DNA of 64,000 nt from Schizophyllum amplum (Eukaryota > Basidiomycota > Agaricomycetes > Agaricales > Schizophyllaceae). Made by a program: the position numbers and the translations under genes. The notes beneath the pieces were generated by a model, which was not told the DNA's origin, ran no database searches, and saw nothing but the letters and a program-made list of their open reading frames with translations. Each line of letters starts with the position of its first letter. The stretch's first letter is position 1. This document shows positions 46,866 through 58,625 of the stretch, piece by piece. The DNA is taken from NCBI GenBank assembly GCA_007026445.1, contig VDMD01000005.1:558001-622000 (forward strand), written 5' to 3'.

Positions 46866-49741
46866 TTAGTGAATAGCAGAGAACATATTCATCTGCGGCA
46901 TCTGCGATGGCCCATCGAACCGCATGCCCTGCAAGATATCAAACGCGTTCATCTGCAATAGCGAATTGTCAAGTCGTGCGTCGTCCATCTCCACGCCGTA
47001 CCCGAGGTCCATATTCTGACCATTGAACACCGAAGATATGTCCTCTGGCGTATACTGCGGAATTGTTGCCGGGAAGAACTGTGAGAGGTCCGCACCCAAT
47101 GGTCGCGTCGGCCCTGAACCTTGAGGTGAGTTACTGAATCCGCGCGACTGCAGCTGCTGCACGAAGGGATCCATGCTGAAGAAGTTCATATCCTGGCGCA
47201 TCGACGATTCTGGCAGGCCGTATGGGTCGGTGGACTGCTGTTGTGGCTGCTGCTGCTGCGCGGCGTTGTTTCCGGGCCTGCGTTGATCTGGCGGTGATGG
47301 TGAGGGTGCTCCGGGCTCGGGGGAGGACGCTCGGCTTTCCTTCAGGCGCTCCTGTCCACGCTTTAATACGATCAAAACAGCGACCGCTCGCCGCGCAAGA
47401 TCGCACTGGGCGTCGCCTGGAATCGCCTTCGCGAGCTGCCCCAACACGTAACCCGCATGGTCGATATACGTGTAGCATTCCGGGATCATGGGGTCGTCCG
47501 GTGGGAGTTGAAAGAGCGATCCCATCAGTGTGACTGCGCCGTCGAACAGGAAGAAGGCGTCGAGAAAGCCGGAAATCTTGCCCGGGAGGAGGCGCTCGGG
47601 GCGATCGCCATACCCGGGAAGTATGCTCCCTTGCGCGGAAAGCTCGAGGCGGATGAGATCCTTGGATAGCCGCACGCACATGTCCTTGATGAGACGTGAG
47701 GCGGACGATGAGAGATCGGCGATGATGCTACTGGGCGGTGGGGCACGCGTCTGCTCTGTGCCGGGGAAGGTGAGGTACTGGCGGTGGAGCGCCATACGGC
47801 AGGAGCGATACCAGGTAATGAGGGTGAAGCGCTGACGCGCGACAGTGAGTTCGTTGGCAGCCGCCGAAACGTCTGGGTCGGACGCGGGTGAGTACCTAAC
47901 CGGCTTCTTGTCCTTGAACACGTAGGACTTGGATAGGCCTTGCTCCCACTCGACGAACAGTCTGTCTATCTCCAAGACCTTAGAATAGTCGAGGGATTGG
48001 ATAGTCAGACACTGCAGATAGTATTGAGCGATCATGAGGTACAAACTTCCGAGTTGCACTCACGCTTCGGGCGGCATAGGACATGATGCGACTAAGCTTG
48101 CCAAAATCATTGACGTAGGCATCGAAAGTGTTCGGCGGGGTCTTGGAATCTACATCTGGCGGCAACACGTCTGAGTGGTCGTCTTGTATCATGGCAGGTC
48201 GCCCGAGGATGTACGAGTAGATTCTACAATCAATGTGAGTACGGCTGGAAAGCCGGGCATGGAGCTGATTCACCTGTCACAAAGGACCAGCGACCACCAG
48301 CCTCGCCTACGCCACCGCTTCTCATCTTCCTTCATGATTCTCCAGGTGTCCCAGTCTGGGTCGCGGTTCAAGCCGATGGCATACGCATTCCTCATTGATG
48401 CACCAACGATCTTCCAACCCTCGCTAACGAGACCACGATCCGCCAGGTATGCTGCCAAGATAGGAGCTGCAATGCAGCTCAGGACCGTGCCGTCCGCTGT
48501 CGGTGCGATCGAGTTCGAGTCCGTCTCGCCGAAAGCGGGAGCGAGTAGACTATCTTCGCCCATCCGACGTGCATTGATCGACTGGCGGAAGAATTCCGTG
48601 TTGCGCTGGGTGTCATCGCGCTCATCGTCGGGCGCCATGGATAGCATAGCGAAGAGCAGCGAAAGAAAGTGCGGATTGACGTCCGCCTCGCCGTCAGTCG
48701 CGTCCATCATGCGCCAGAGCTCGCCGTAATTCTCCATGAAGTTCAATTCGGGAATGCCAAACCGCCAGTTACAATGACTGAAGTAAGAATGCAGCAGCGC
48801 ATCGCACGTCGGCTTTGGTGGCAGACGCTGGCTAAGCCGACGACTGGCCCCAACATTGGCAGGGGCAGGAGCGAACCCGAGATCGAAGGGTATGTCGACG
48901 GGTCCAGGGCTGCGTGCGCTGGACACTTTGGCTGACTCCGCGACTTTCACGCGGGGAAACATAGAGCCAAGCTGGTGGAAAGTACTTGAATAGGTGGCTG
49001 GAAGGCAGAAGCGGCGGACGTACCCTATACAAGGCGCAAACCACAGATCCCATGCCCATGTACTCACCTTGGCCCGACGACATGGACATGTGCGTCAGCG
49101 CAATGGCCATCTCGTGAACTTCGCTGGTAGAGGACCGATTACTGTCCGCCGACTTCTCCAGCAATCGGTCCTCGTAGGCGGGGCGCACATACGCCTTAGC
49201 CGGTCCTGGTTCGGACCCCTCCGTCGAGCCTGGGGGCGATCCGTATGTATCAGAGGGTGTCCTCACTGGGGGATCATTCTTGGCAGTGTTCTGATTCTTG
49301 AGCGCCTCCTCGAGCAAAACGACGCGGCTGCGCAACTGCTCGATCGTGGATTTGATCTCGGGCTCCCTCTCGTAAGGCGCGGGAAGGGGGCGCTGAATGA
49401 CCGATGACTTGATGAACGGCTCCCAGTGGCATAGATGTGGGACGCCGCGGGAGACACAAAGGGAGCACGGGGACTGAGAAAAATCGCCTGAGTAACTGCG
49501 CCTCGGAAGTCCGCACTACACACACCTGCCTATCACATTTCTACCAGGCGAGGGCATTCCGTCAGCAAATACAGGAGATAGGGGTTTCTTGGGCATGAAT
49601 CACGCACCTGTCTGCGATGGACACACTCCGAGCAGCTTTGGAAGCCATTGGTAAGCGATTCATCTTGAGATCGCGGATACCGCACCTTACACGCTGCCTT
49701 CTACGCGTTCTCTTCTGCTTTTCGGTTAGAGAAGGCTCCAT
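46866..49741 (-). CDS. Zn2Cys6 fungal-specific transcription factor
   Basis: Starts MEPSLTEKQKRTRRRQRV. After three short N-terminal introns the zinc cluster reads SCSECVHRRQKCDRQ then SPCSLCVSRGVPHLCHW, i.e. C-x2-C-x6-C-x5-C-x2-C-x8-C. A linker and coiled coil (IEQLRSRVVLLEEALKNQ) follow. The fungal_trans middle homology domain spans about residues 220-500: HSYFSHCNWRFGIPELNFMENYGELWRMM, SCIAAPILAAYLADRG, NAYAIGLNRDPDWDTW, RRRGWWSLVLCDR-IYSYILGRPAMIQDDHSDVLPP. The C-terminus has a Gln-rich tract and Met/Asn/Phe-rich activation-like sequence ending MNMFSAIH. It is a nuclear DNA-binding regulator, target unknown. Neighbours are a small secreted protein and NAD synthetase; no pathway cluster is evident. 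Confidence 0.93.
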
Positions 49742-50210
49742 AGTCAATCGTGGGATGGTGGGGGAAGGCACGCAAGGTCGAGATTTCTTCCCCGCGTTCG
49801 AGCGGGGCAACTATTTCCTATCTCCTAACTCAGGTGGCTGTGGCCCACTGCGCGAGCGCGACGCTACTGAGTGAGTCATTGTTCAACCAGTCGGCTGTCA
49901 GACATCAGCGACAGTTCTTATACGCTCTCCAGTGTCCGTCTGTCCAGCAAAGTGGAGGAGAATGCAGGCCGACTTCGGGGGCAACGACATGATTGTGATC
50001 AACATGAAGATCAACTGATTCAGATGGACTGAGACAAATGCGGAAAGCGGCTAAAGCCGATGGTAACATAATGAACAACAAGGAACAACAGAAGACTCGC
50101 CACCGAAGAAAATGATGTTCATTACAGTCTCACGTCCTGACAGCAAAATACAATATATGACACTACGTACCATTCTATCTTAATTCAGAGCATCAATTCG
50201 CAGTGCTCGA
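49742..50210. other. Intergenic region, nothing recognised
   Basis: 469 bases containing the promoter of the Zn2Cys6 gene and the 3' flank of the NAD synthetase gene. Confidence 0.45.
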
Positions 50211-53161
50211 CTACTTATCTTTCTCGCCTTCCACTGCTGTTGACCTGTCTGGAAGGGTAGCAGCGACGTCGTCGATCTTCTTGAACTGCCACGGGAAGCG
50301 GGAGGGGTAGAGGAATGGCCGCAGGTCAAAGCCTATCAGTTCATATTAGCCATGCCGCACAATAGGTATGGGATGGAAGCAATAGCTCACGGTTGTCATC
50401 CGGACTATACGACTCAGCGTGGTACGCAGGCGTGATGGTCGTCATCTTATGCCTATTGCGGGCATACTCGAAGTAGAATAGCTTGACCTTCGCCGCAATC
50501 TAAGGGAAAGCTCGTATCAGCAAGACCTCAACCAAGGTTATCCTTGGCTCACCTGTACCGGTGACAGCCTATCACCCCAATCGTGCAGCAACTTCGTGAA
50601 CATAGCGTACGGACCACACTTCTCCACCTTACGCAGCCGCCCAAAGACGGACAACTCCTCATACGTCATGCCCATGTCTGCCTCGTCCGACTGCACGTAG
50701 GTCTCCGTGATGGGCTCGAGCTCTGCGGTCGGCGTGGCGGCGAGGAAGCTTGTGAAGTGAGGGATGAAAATTGGGAGTGCAGCAACCAAGAGATGAACGC
50801 ACTTGTGCAATACCGGAAGGTCGAATTTCTCCTCTGCAAACGCGATGAACTTCTTCAAGTCGGTTTTGCTGATGCCACCAATGGGGTTGATATCGGCTGA
50901 CGGTCACGTTACATCGCAAGCCGGGAAGGGAAAACGCCCAATATACCTGAGGAGCAATCGTACTTGGTGAGGTAACCACGCAGACTAATTATCATCTAGT
51001 AAGAACAAGCAGCCGCGGAGCGACGACACACGTACCTCTCGTCGACGTTGGCGCTACCCAGGACCAATAGTCCACCTGTGCGTCCACGTACCCACGGCAG
51101 CAGCTGTGCAAAAAGATATGCAAGGACCATGCGCAAACGAGCCTTGCACGAGCGCGTCAGCTGCGTGAACCACACATTGTAAGCTATAACGTTCGCCGCA
51201 CCTGAATATTCTGCAGCGCCAAATTCTCCGCGTCCGACCCGCCGTGCGCCCTGAACTGCGGCTTATGCCCAGTGACGAAGCCAAATAGCGTGCGCACGGC
51301 AGTGACGAGTGTATCCATGTTCAGATCGACGTGGTAGCTCCCGATCGCCGCGCTCAGGTCCTTCGCGCGGTCTCGCGTCTCCAAGCTCGAGTTTTGCGTG
51401 CCCATGTAGCACGTATGGAAGATGCGGCTTGAGAATTCGTGGGCATCGGTGGGTATGTAGGTTGAGTCTTCCGGTTCGCCGGCGATGCGCTTCGCGTCAG
51501 CGATGACCTGTTTGTCTAGACATGCATGAGCAAACTGAAGACATATATAGTATCAAGATTGACATACCTCCTTGCTTCGCCTTTTCTACGACGAGCCGGC
51601 ACATTGAATAGACGATGACGGCTGTCGCACAGCTGTCAATGCCACCGCTGAGAGGGATAAAGAACCCCTGTGCGCGCGACCGCCGCAGATAGTCCCACAA
51701 CCAGCAAGCGGGACCTAGCCTGAACACTGATATGAGCGGCTTTCCGTATGCCACAAAAAAGTACGCTCACGCGATCTCCTCTTCTGGACTGTGATAGAAC
51801 ATGGCAATCTTCTTGGACTGCAGAATGCTCAATTCACCACCACTCAAGGCAAAGTCGACCTCGATGCGCTGGTACCGGCGCGCAGCCGCGGCTTGCATGC
51901 CCCAGCTCATCTTGCCCTTGCGGTGGGCGCGCACGTCCTCGATGTCGATCGTGGCGCTCACAACCTGCACATCGTCGAGGGAGAACTGCGACCCCTGCGC
52001 GACGATCTCGCCATTGACCGCGATCAACGGACAGCCATCGTAGTACAGACGGTCACCGTCGCAGCCCTGCTGGTTCGCATATAGGTAGACACCACCCGTC
52101 TGATGTACGGTAGATTGAGCATATATATACTGTGATGAGCGGCAAACATACCTTGAGGGTGGCTTCTTTGATGAGCTCGACTCGCCGATAGAGCTTGCGC
52201 AGCTCATGGTGACTGCCGCTCGAGTTAGTGAAGATCTCGACACCATCAAGGCCCATCAGAATGTGAGGGCTAGCTGGCGTGAACAGCTCTTCACAGAGCT
52301 CGACGCCGATACAGGTGTCGAGGGTGCTGATGACAGCGTCGCCGATGGGCACTTTGATCTAACCACGATCAGCGTGAAGTTCAGGGGATACCGGAAGTCG
52401 CTCACCTGGCCTGTAGTCTGCTGGATAATGCGCGGAAGGTAGTGGTCCTCTGTTTCGTGATGTTTCTGCCAAGGCGTGAAGTACCGCAGCTCGCGGTAAT
52501 TTCCGTCATTTGCCATCCACATTTTAGGGCGGATGAAGAGGATCTTCTTGTCGTAGCAAATGATACGGCAGTTGTACGTGACAGATTTGTGTGTAACCGG
52601 CCTGGAGGAGCCCCGTTCAATGTGGGAGGGGAAATGCGACGCCATGCACGCACATGCCGATATCGCAAACAATGCCCACTGTAGCATCAGAGGCCAGGAT
52701 CTTCTGCAAGGCTTCCCATGAATGAAGTTCGGTGTCACCTGTTTCCTATGAGTGTGTGCGTGCTCAGACTACCAAAGTCACAAACCCTCAAGGAAGTGAT
52801 CGTAGCACCCGTATCCTCTGTCAGGGACAGTCAACGCAGGCCAGGAGTTGACGTTGGTTACGCACGGTACTTCCAGCTCAGGCCCAACGCGCATAGTCGC
52901 CCCCCTCTCCTTTGCAATGCGAATGCTGGCCAGGATGCGCTCGAGGTTGCCCTAGCAGCCCGTTAATTGAGCTGTCGAGCTGACACGCCAGAGCGCACCT
53001 CGAAGTCCAATGCCCATTGATTTAGGGAGCTGAACACAGATGATTCCTCAAGAAGGGACACTTGACCGAGTTGGACCTACCATCTGCGTCTCGAAGTCAG
53101 CGTCTACCTGAGAACAAGTCAAGCCAGCTACGCACGTCGCTAACGTGATCAGGTGTCCCAT
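50211..53161 (-). CDS. QNS1: Glutamine-dependent NAD+ synthetase
   Basis: A gene of many exons from MGHLITLAT to VEGEKDK. The enzyme amidates deamido-NAD with ATP; an N-terminal nitrilase-type glutaminase feeds ammonia to the C-terminal synthetase. Read in order: [35 protein letters not shown] (glutaminase Lys region), [17 protein letters not shown] (catalytic Cys in CEELF), [30 protein letters not shown], then the ATP-pyrophosphatase loop [43 protein letters not shown] and [41 protein letters not shown]. The C-terminus [17 protein letters not shown] fits the yeast enzyme. The first junction (AC|GTGCGT) makes LATSLNQW rather than the usual LATCxLNQW, so the exact residue there is uncertain. 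Confidence 0.95.
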
Positions 53162-53979
53162 GTCGTCGGCGACGAGGATCAAGACAGCAGAAGCTGAAGA
53201 GCGTGAGCTCTGAGTACTATAAGTACTCCGGGCGCGCCAAGGTCGTGAGCAATGCGTGAAGCAAGTGTGAAGTCAGAGACGCGTGCGCAATAGTAAGCTG
53301 ATCGCCAGATCTTATCGCTAGGTCGGAGTCATGATTGGCTGCGCTCAAGCTGCGCTTGTCGGTCGTCTTCATCGTTGCACGGCTCTTTACAGAGTCCAAA
53401 TATATTGAATATTCGTGTACTGAAGCATGGGGCCCGCAAACATCAAAGATGGGAGGGGAAGTAGAGAGATGCCAGGAGCAATTAAGTGCACTTTCACATA
53501 TAACGCGCCTATTGTAGGTGAATTGCCGGCGAATGATCGCCGGAGGCCGGAGAGACAAACCACAACAAGTTGTCCGCAATTGGGACGTTGTCAGTGACTT
53601 AGTGTTGCCGACGATCCGTTTCGTTTCGTTCCGTGCTAGAATATTCAGGAAATACAATCGTTTCGATCCGAGCAAGCTGCGAGTTAGCTCGGAATATAAT
53701 ATCGGCAATTGCCGTAGCCCGCTCGCCCTCGCGCAAGTTCAACTTGATGTAAACATCTGCCTACAGGACCTCTGAAGACACCCCTAGATCTAAAAAACAT
53801 CCCAGAGTGTGAGTTGACGTCTAATATATGTAAGTATTAAGTATTGTCGAGCGCTGGACGCCGCCTCATCCTGTTGTGTAACCAGCGACACGGGCTGGCG
53901 GAACACGATGGAAAGAGAGAGAATTTTGAGAGGCCAACGACAACGACGGCGCGGCGCGAGATCTCTCGAAGCTCCCAGA

Positions 53980-53996
53980 CCCCCCCCCCCCCCCCC
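53980..53996. repeat. Poly-C tract, 17 bases
   Basis: An uninterrupted run of 17 C in intergenic DNA. Such runs are unstable in replication and a common site of sequencing-length error. Confidence 0.9.
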
Positions 53997-54226
53997 TAGG
54001 TGCGTTTGATACCTGTGTGGGTGCGAAGTGCTGTCGGGGGGATCTGCCTGAGCCTCAGAGCGCAGGACAAGGCCTGTCAAGCCGGAATATAATGGTAGGA
54101 TTTTTTATATCGAGCTACAATTCGATCCGAGTTGTGCATCAAAACGCTTTCCTGTTTAGGATAACGTGCTGCAGCACGGAACGGATCGTCCCCGAGCCAG
54201 CACGAATCGTCGGCAACACTTCAGTA

Positions 54227-54902
54227 CAAGAGGAGCGCGATCCAAAAATCGGCGACATTGATCTGCTCGCGTGCGCGGGCCTCGTGTTGTGGGGCGCATC
54301 AACGGACCGATCTGCGCCCACAACAGCCTCCAGCGTGTTGACGCCGCGACGCGACGCGCACTGCTCGCCAGGCGACCCGCGAAAGCGACCAAAATTGCGC
54401 CGAGCATCGCACTCAGCCCCGTCGTGTCGGTAATGCAGAATCAAATACGCAAGCGGGCATGTGTCGCGTGTGTAGTAACTTGCCGGCAATGCCCGGCATA
54501 CACCTACTAAGTACCGAACGTTGCTGGAGGCCACCTGCCAGTGGCCACAGGACCTCTCGTACAGTGGCTAGAGCTTGACCCTCGTCGCCGTCCCCCTCCC
54601 TCCACCTTCCAGCGTACCGAAGGCTTCATGATCATCTCCCTATCCGCCGGCGAGTCGCATGGCGCTGAGCCGCGACTTCAAAGGCTCCTTCGCCGCGCCT
54701 CAGCCCCTCGCTAAAGTGCGATGTTAGGCTCCACATCCGGTCGCTTTCGCGGGTCGCCTGGCGAGCAGTGCGCGTCGCGTCGCGGCGTCAACACGCTGGA
54801 GGCTGTTGTGGGCGCAGATCGGTCCGTTGATGCGCCCCACAACACGAGGCCCGCGCACGCGAGCAGATCAATGTCGCCGATTTTTGGATCGCGCTCCTCT
54901 TG
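54227..54902. mobile_element. hAT-like MITE, identical 164-bp arms, 8-bp duplication
   Basis: The arms 54227-54390 and 54739-54902 are exact reverse complements over all 164 bases I compared, starting CAAGAGGAGCGCGATCC. The 8-base string CTTCAGTA stands directly outside both ends (54219-54226 and 54903-54910) in the same orientation, a textbook target-site duplication. The 348-base centre has no transposase. An 8-bp duplication is typical of hAT elements, but also of P and KDZ/Zisupton elements, so the superfamily is open. Arm identity points to recent mobility or to gene conversion between arms. Confidence 0.88.
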
Positions 54903-55312
54903 CTTCAGTACTCTCGTTTAGTTTTGAACGCCGTACGACCAGCGCGAGTGCTCAGTCGCACGCATAACTAAACTGAAGTGCCTGCATTGAGAGTAAGTAT
55001 ACTCTTTTGCTGGAACATGCTAACATCCTGATAGCGCTTGCTCTTGACCGTTCGTCAACGTTCAACGCACGTCCATCACAGCTCACACCAAGATGCAGTT
55101 CTAGTAACGAGACGCCATGACAGGACATGTCCTGCATCGCGACTCTGCATTACATTCGTGATGATGAAGAGGTCATACAGATGGATAAGTATCATACAGA
55201 GGATAATAAGTAACTGAGTTCGTTGCCTGACACTACCTTGAAGCTGGAAAACACAGATCCTTGGAAGCATTATTAATCCCTTCTGACTGCGTGCGTGGGC
55301 TTTTGACGACGT

Positions 55313-56081
55313 TCAGCTCATAACCCACGGGTATTCGCGGTTACTACGCGGACCGACCATTCCATGGCGGCGCGGGTCGTCGCGCATGCGGTGCGTGATC
55401 ACAGCAGCGGGCTGCTGAACGTGTACAGCCGGGTGACGGTGCTGGCGTGAGGAGGCAGGAAGTTTGCGCGGCATGCGGTAGCCTTGGAACTTCGAAGAAG
55501 ACGGATAGGCAGCGAGCTCCCGGTGCGTCGAGCGCGGCTGCTGATACGTCGAGGGGGGCTCCTGGTTCGATGGCGCCGACCGCTGGTACGACGTCGACAG
55601 CTCCTCGTTGACCGACGGCGGCTGCTTCCTCTTGATTCGGCGCGGCGCTACGGGCACACTCTCCGGCGCGTGAGTAGCCGTTCGCTGCGAAACGCGGCTG
55701 CCAGCAACGGGCGAACCGCTGGGAGCGAGCTGTTTCCTTTGCTGAGCCAACTGGTAGTGCGGGTCCCCGGATTCCAGGTGCTCGAACGTGCTCGGGTTGA
55801 TGGTGATCTGTGCCGCGACGCGCGCGCGTGTGCTTGCGCTCATGTTCTTCCAATCATGCAGCAGCGCTGGGCTGACAGGCTTCTTCGGCGAGGTACTGTT
55901 CCTCCTCGACGGGGCCTTCGACTGCCCGTGAGTGGTTCTCTTCCCGGAACGGCCGCTGCTAAAGCAAATAATCAGAGAAGAGCACACGAGTAGGGGATGG
56001 GACGCACAATACGGAGTCCCACGACGGAGTCCTCACGCGTTGATAGCGAGGCAGGTCAAAGGAAATGCACAGCGAGAGCAT
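55313..56081 (-). CDS. Unknown basic protein
   Basis: Two exons: a first exon from the ATG at 56081 (MLSLCISFDLPRYQRVRTPSWDSV) and a second starting after TTTAG near 55965 and ending YPWVMS. The intron GTGCGT...TTTAG joins in phase to FSGRSGKRTTHGQ. The most ordered part is PVSPALLHDWKNMSASTRARVAAQITINPSTFEHLESGDPHYQLAQQRKQ, which looks helical; the rest is rich in Pro, Ser, Arg and His, with a basic tail. No membrane segment or catalytic motif. I do not recognise the family; the ordered block may be a lineage-conserved domain. Confidence 0.6.
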
Positions 56082-56992
56082 CGAGAAGGCGTTGGGAGAT
56101 ATGATTGGCGATGTGGGGGAGTGGCACGGGCCTTGATATATGATAGACGTGCAGGATTACAGGGTGAGCGAGATATAAGGTGAGTGGGCGGATTGGTGGG
56201 AGACAAGAAGTTATCGCTCAAAGGCGCCTTGAATGGTCGCGACGAAGATACCTTTATACCCTCGAGCAGCTGTGATCTCTTTCAGAACGCACGTGAGGTC
56301 ACAAAAGCCTCATGCCGATCTCGAGGCAGGTTGGCCTTTGATGACTGCATCCGAGAACAATGCATTGTGTTCAAGTTGGGTGCCCGGTCCCGGCGCGTCT
56401 GTGCTGTGCTGTACACGTCTTCATTCAGTGCGCCAGATTGAGCTTCGGCTGCGGTTCAGCGTTCTGCAACACGAAGCCTGGCTAGGGAAAAGGCCCACCG
56501 TTGACGGTGACGCGCACTGGGTGACTCAGAGTGGCCACTGTCGTTTGCGGTGGCCTACGCTGACTCTTCCTCCGGAGGTTGTTCGCAGAACGTGCGCTGA
56601 AGGCACCTTTCAGAAAGACGGAGCGCGGATTAAGCTCGTATCCGATTTCATTTCCAGTCCAAGCAACGATTGAGAAGTATTGAGCACGCCGGACGGTGTC
56701 ATAAACCAAGTTTATGTCGGTTGCGCTGCTGCTTTGTTCATGATCGCACCGGCAATCGCCGAACGCATTCTCAAAGGCGGTCACGAGGCGGTCATGCAAT
56801 ACATGTTCGGATTTCAACTAATCTATCTACGCTTCCTGCACTCGCTGCAAAGACTCAAAATATGGAGAGTGACGCTTCCGAATCGCAGTGAACGTCCTCC
56901 CTTCAAAAAACCGTACGTCGTTTTTTTTCTATGCTCTAGTGAAGATTATGTCTTCCAACCTGTGATAATTATATATCCTTCATCCGTCCTTC
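56082..56992. other. Intergenic region, nothing firm
   Basis: 911 bases containing the promoter of the preceding gene and the 3' flank of RIB3. Overlapping plus-strand frames (56233-56673, 56680-57036) lack domains and start context, and the second would overlap RIB3 antisense. Confidence 0.45.
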
Positions 56993-58059
56993 CTATGAAT
57001 GTGTCCTCCTCCACTCCGCCAGCATCTCCACACTAATCATCTTCACTCCCCACCGGTCAGCAAACGCCCGGCAGTCGTCCCTCCGCGCCATGCTCCCCTC
57101 CGCGTCGTCGTTCACAATCTCGCAGAGCACGCCTACCGGCGGCTGCCCGGTCAGCATGCATAGATCCACGGAGGACTCGGTGTGTCCTTTGCGCGTGAGG
57201 ACTCCGCCCTCGCGCGCGCGGAGGGGCACCATATGCCCGGGGCGAGTGAAGTCGGTGGGGGTGACTGAGGGGTCGGCAAGAGCGCGGATGGTGCGCGCAC
57301 GGTCGGCGGCGGAGATGCCAGTAGTGGTGCCTATAGGTTGGTGTAAGCGATGTTGTTAAGACGCGGAAGACCAGACGACGTGTCGGTGGGGGGACGACTA
57401 GAGAAAGGAAGCGGAAGATGACGAAAGCGAGAAGGGAGAGGCATACCATGTTTATAGTCCACCGTCACCGTGTACGCCGTCCGATGCCGGTCCTGGTTTT
57501 CCGGGACCATCATCGGAATGTCCAGCGCTTCCAAGCGCTCTTGCGGAAGCGCGACGCAGATGTAACCGCTGTAGAAGTATTAGCGCCGGCGTCATGATCC
57601 ATGTCTGCAACGGTCTCTGGTGCGAGATGCGGAGGTCGAGGAGGAGGGGTAGGGAAGTCAGGCGCAAGCCGTGCACTGAATTAGTGGGGGTACAGGTAGA
57701 AGAGAGGGTATGGGTATAGGTAGAGGGGGAAAGGGAAACGATGTAGCACACCCAACCCACCTCGTGTGCTTGATCATCCACGCCAGCTTCTCCGTCGTGC
57801 ACTGCGCACCCGACACGATCAGGTCCCCCTCATTCTCCCGATCCTCATCGTCCATCACGACGAGGAATTCGCCCGCTGCGAACGCCGCGAGCGCGTCCTC
57901 CATCGGGTCGAAGGCGAACTCGGTGCGAGTCGGTGCAGGGTGCTCGATCGGGCGCCAGGGGGAAGAGGGGCCGACAGGGGCGGAGGAAGCGGACGCTGCG
58001 GAAGATGCAGACGCCGCGGATGACGCGACAGTGGTGGTGGTGGCGGTAGCGGTGCTCAT
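56993..58059 (-). CDS. RIB3: 3,4-dihydroxy-2-butanone 4-phosphate synthase
   Basis: Three exons. The enzyme converts ribulose 5-phosphate to formate and the four-carbon precursor of riboflavin. The start is ATG at 58059 ([17 protein letters not shown]), followed by an Ala/Ser-rich stretch of some 35 residues that is probably disordered or a targeting tail. Then [31 protein letters not shown], which carries the acidic metal/substrate loop [11 protein letters not shown]; after the first intron (about 57770-57567) [20 protein letters not shown]; after the second (about 57445-57330) [45 protein letters not shown] and [16 protein letters not shown]. All signature residues of the family are present. 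It lacks the GTP cyclohydrolase II domain found in the bacterial fusion, as is normal in fungi. Confidence 0.95.
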
Positions 58060-58625
58060 GTCGAAGATAAGGGGTGCGCGAGGTAGGACAGGATGAAGGT
58101 CAGACACAGACTAGGACTGGCGAGGGGCGGGACATTTTTGCAATGCCCGGGAGCGCTTTTATCATGTCGGTCTTGACTAATCCGTCCAGCGCGGGTGTCA
58201 GCAGCGATGAGCTGTTCGCGGAGGCTGACAAGATCGAGGGCAAGGCCAGGCTTACATCGACAGTCATGAGCATGCTGGTGTAGATTCAAACGGTCATTGA
58301 CATGGACATGGTATGGCAAGCTCGTCAGGCTTCAGCAGCCCGGGAAAGCTGAATGAGGAAGGTCTGCAACGTTGCAGCAACGCAAACGAGCGCCCTTCGC
58401 CGCGACCTGCGACACTCAACAGCGCGTATGTGCAGGGAATCCCTATTAGTGCATTCTAAAGAGCAATCACTCTTCCAAGGAGATGCTACAAAAGAATATG
58501 TATAATGGTCATCAATAAAGAAGACGGCTCCAAAGGACAGGTCCTGCAGGCAGGTAAGCCCCAAATGTATGCACATTTTAGCAGCGACTCGACGTACTCC
58601 TCCAACAGAAGCAGGCGCTCTACGT
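58060..58625. other. Intergenic region, nothing recognised
   Basis: 566 bases with the RIB3 promoter and the 3' flank of the phosphate carrier gene; no gene or repeat noticed. Confidence 0.45.

Larger units (their letters stand above)
53162..55312. other. Gene-poor region with a hAT-like element
   Basis: 2.15 kb without a recognisable gene. It holds the NAD synthetase promoter, a run of 17 C (53980-53996) and the 676-bp inverted-repeat element at 54227-54902. Confidence 0.55.

Noticed and set aside
54139..54921. Matching frames on both sides of the 54-kb region containing GRFRGSPGEQCASRRGVN
   Set aside because: They are mirror copies inside the 164-bp arms of the MITE; there is no start context or domain.
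56233..57036. Plus-strand frames of 146 and 118 codons between two minus-strand genes
   Set aside because: No domain, no promoter, and the second overlaps the RIB3 3' end antisense.
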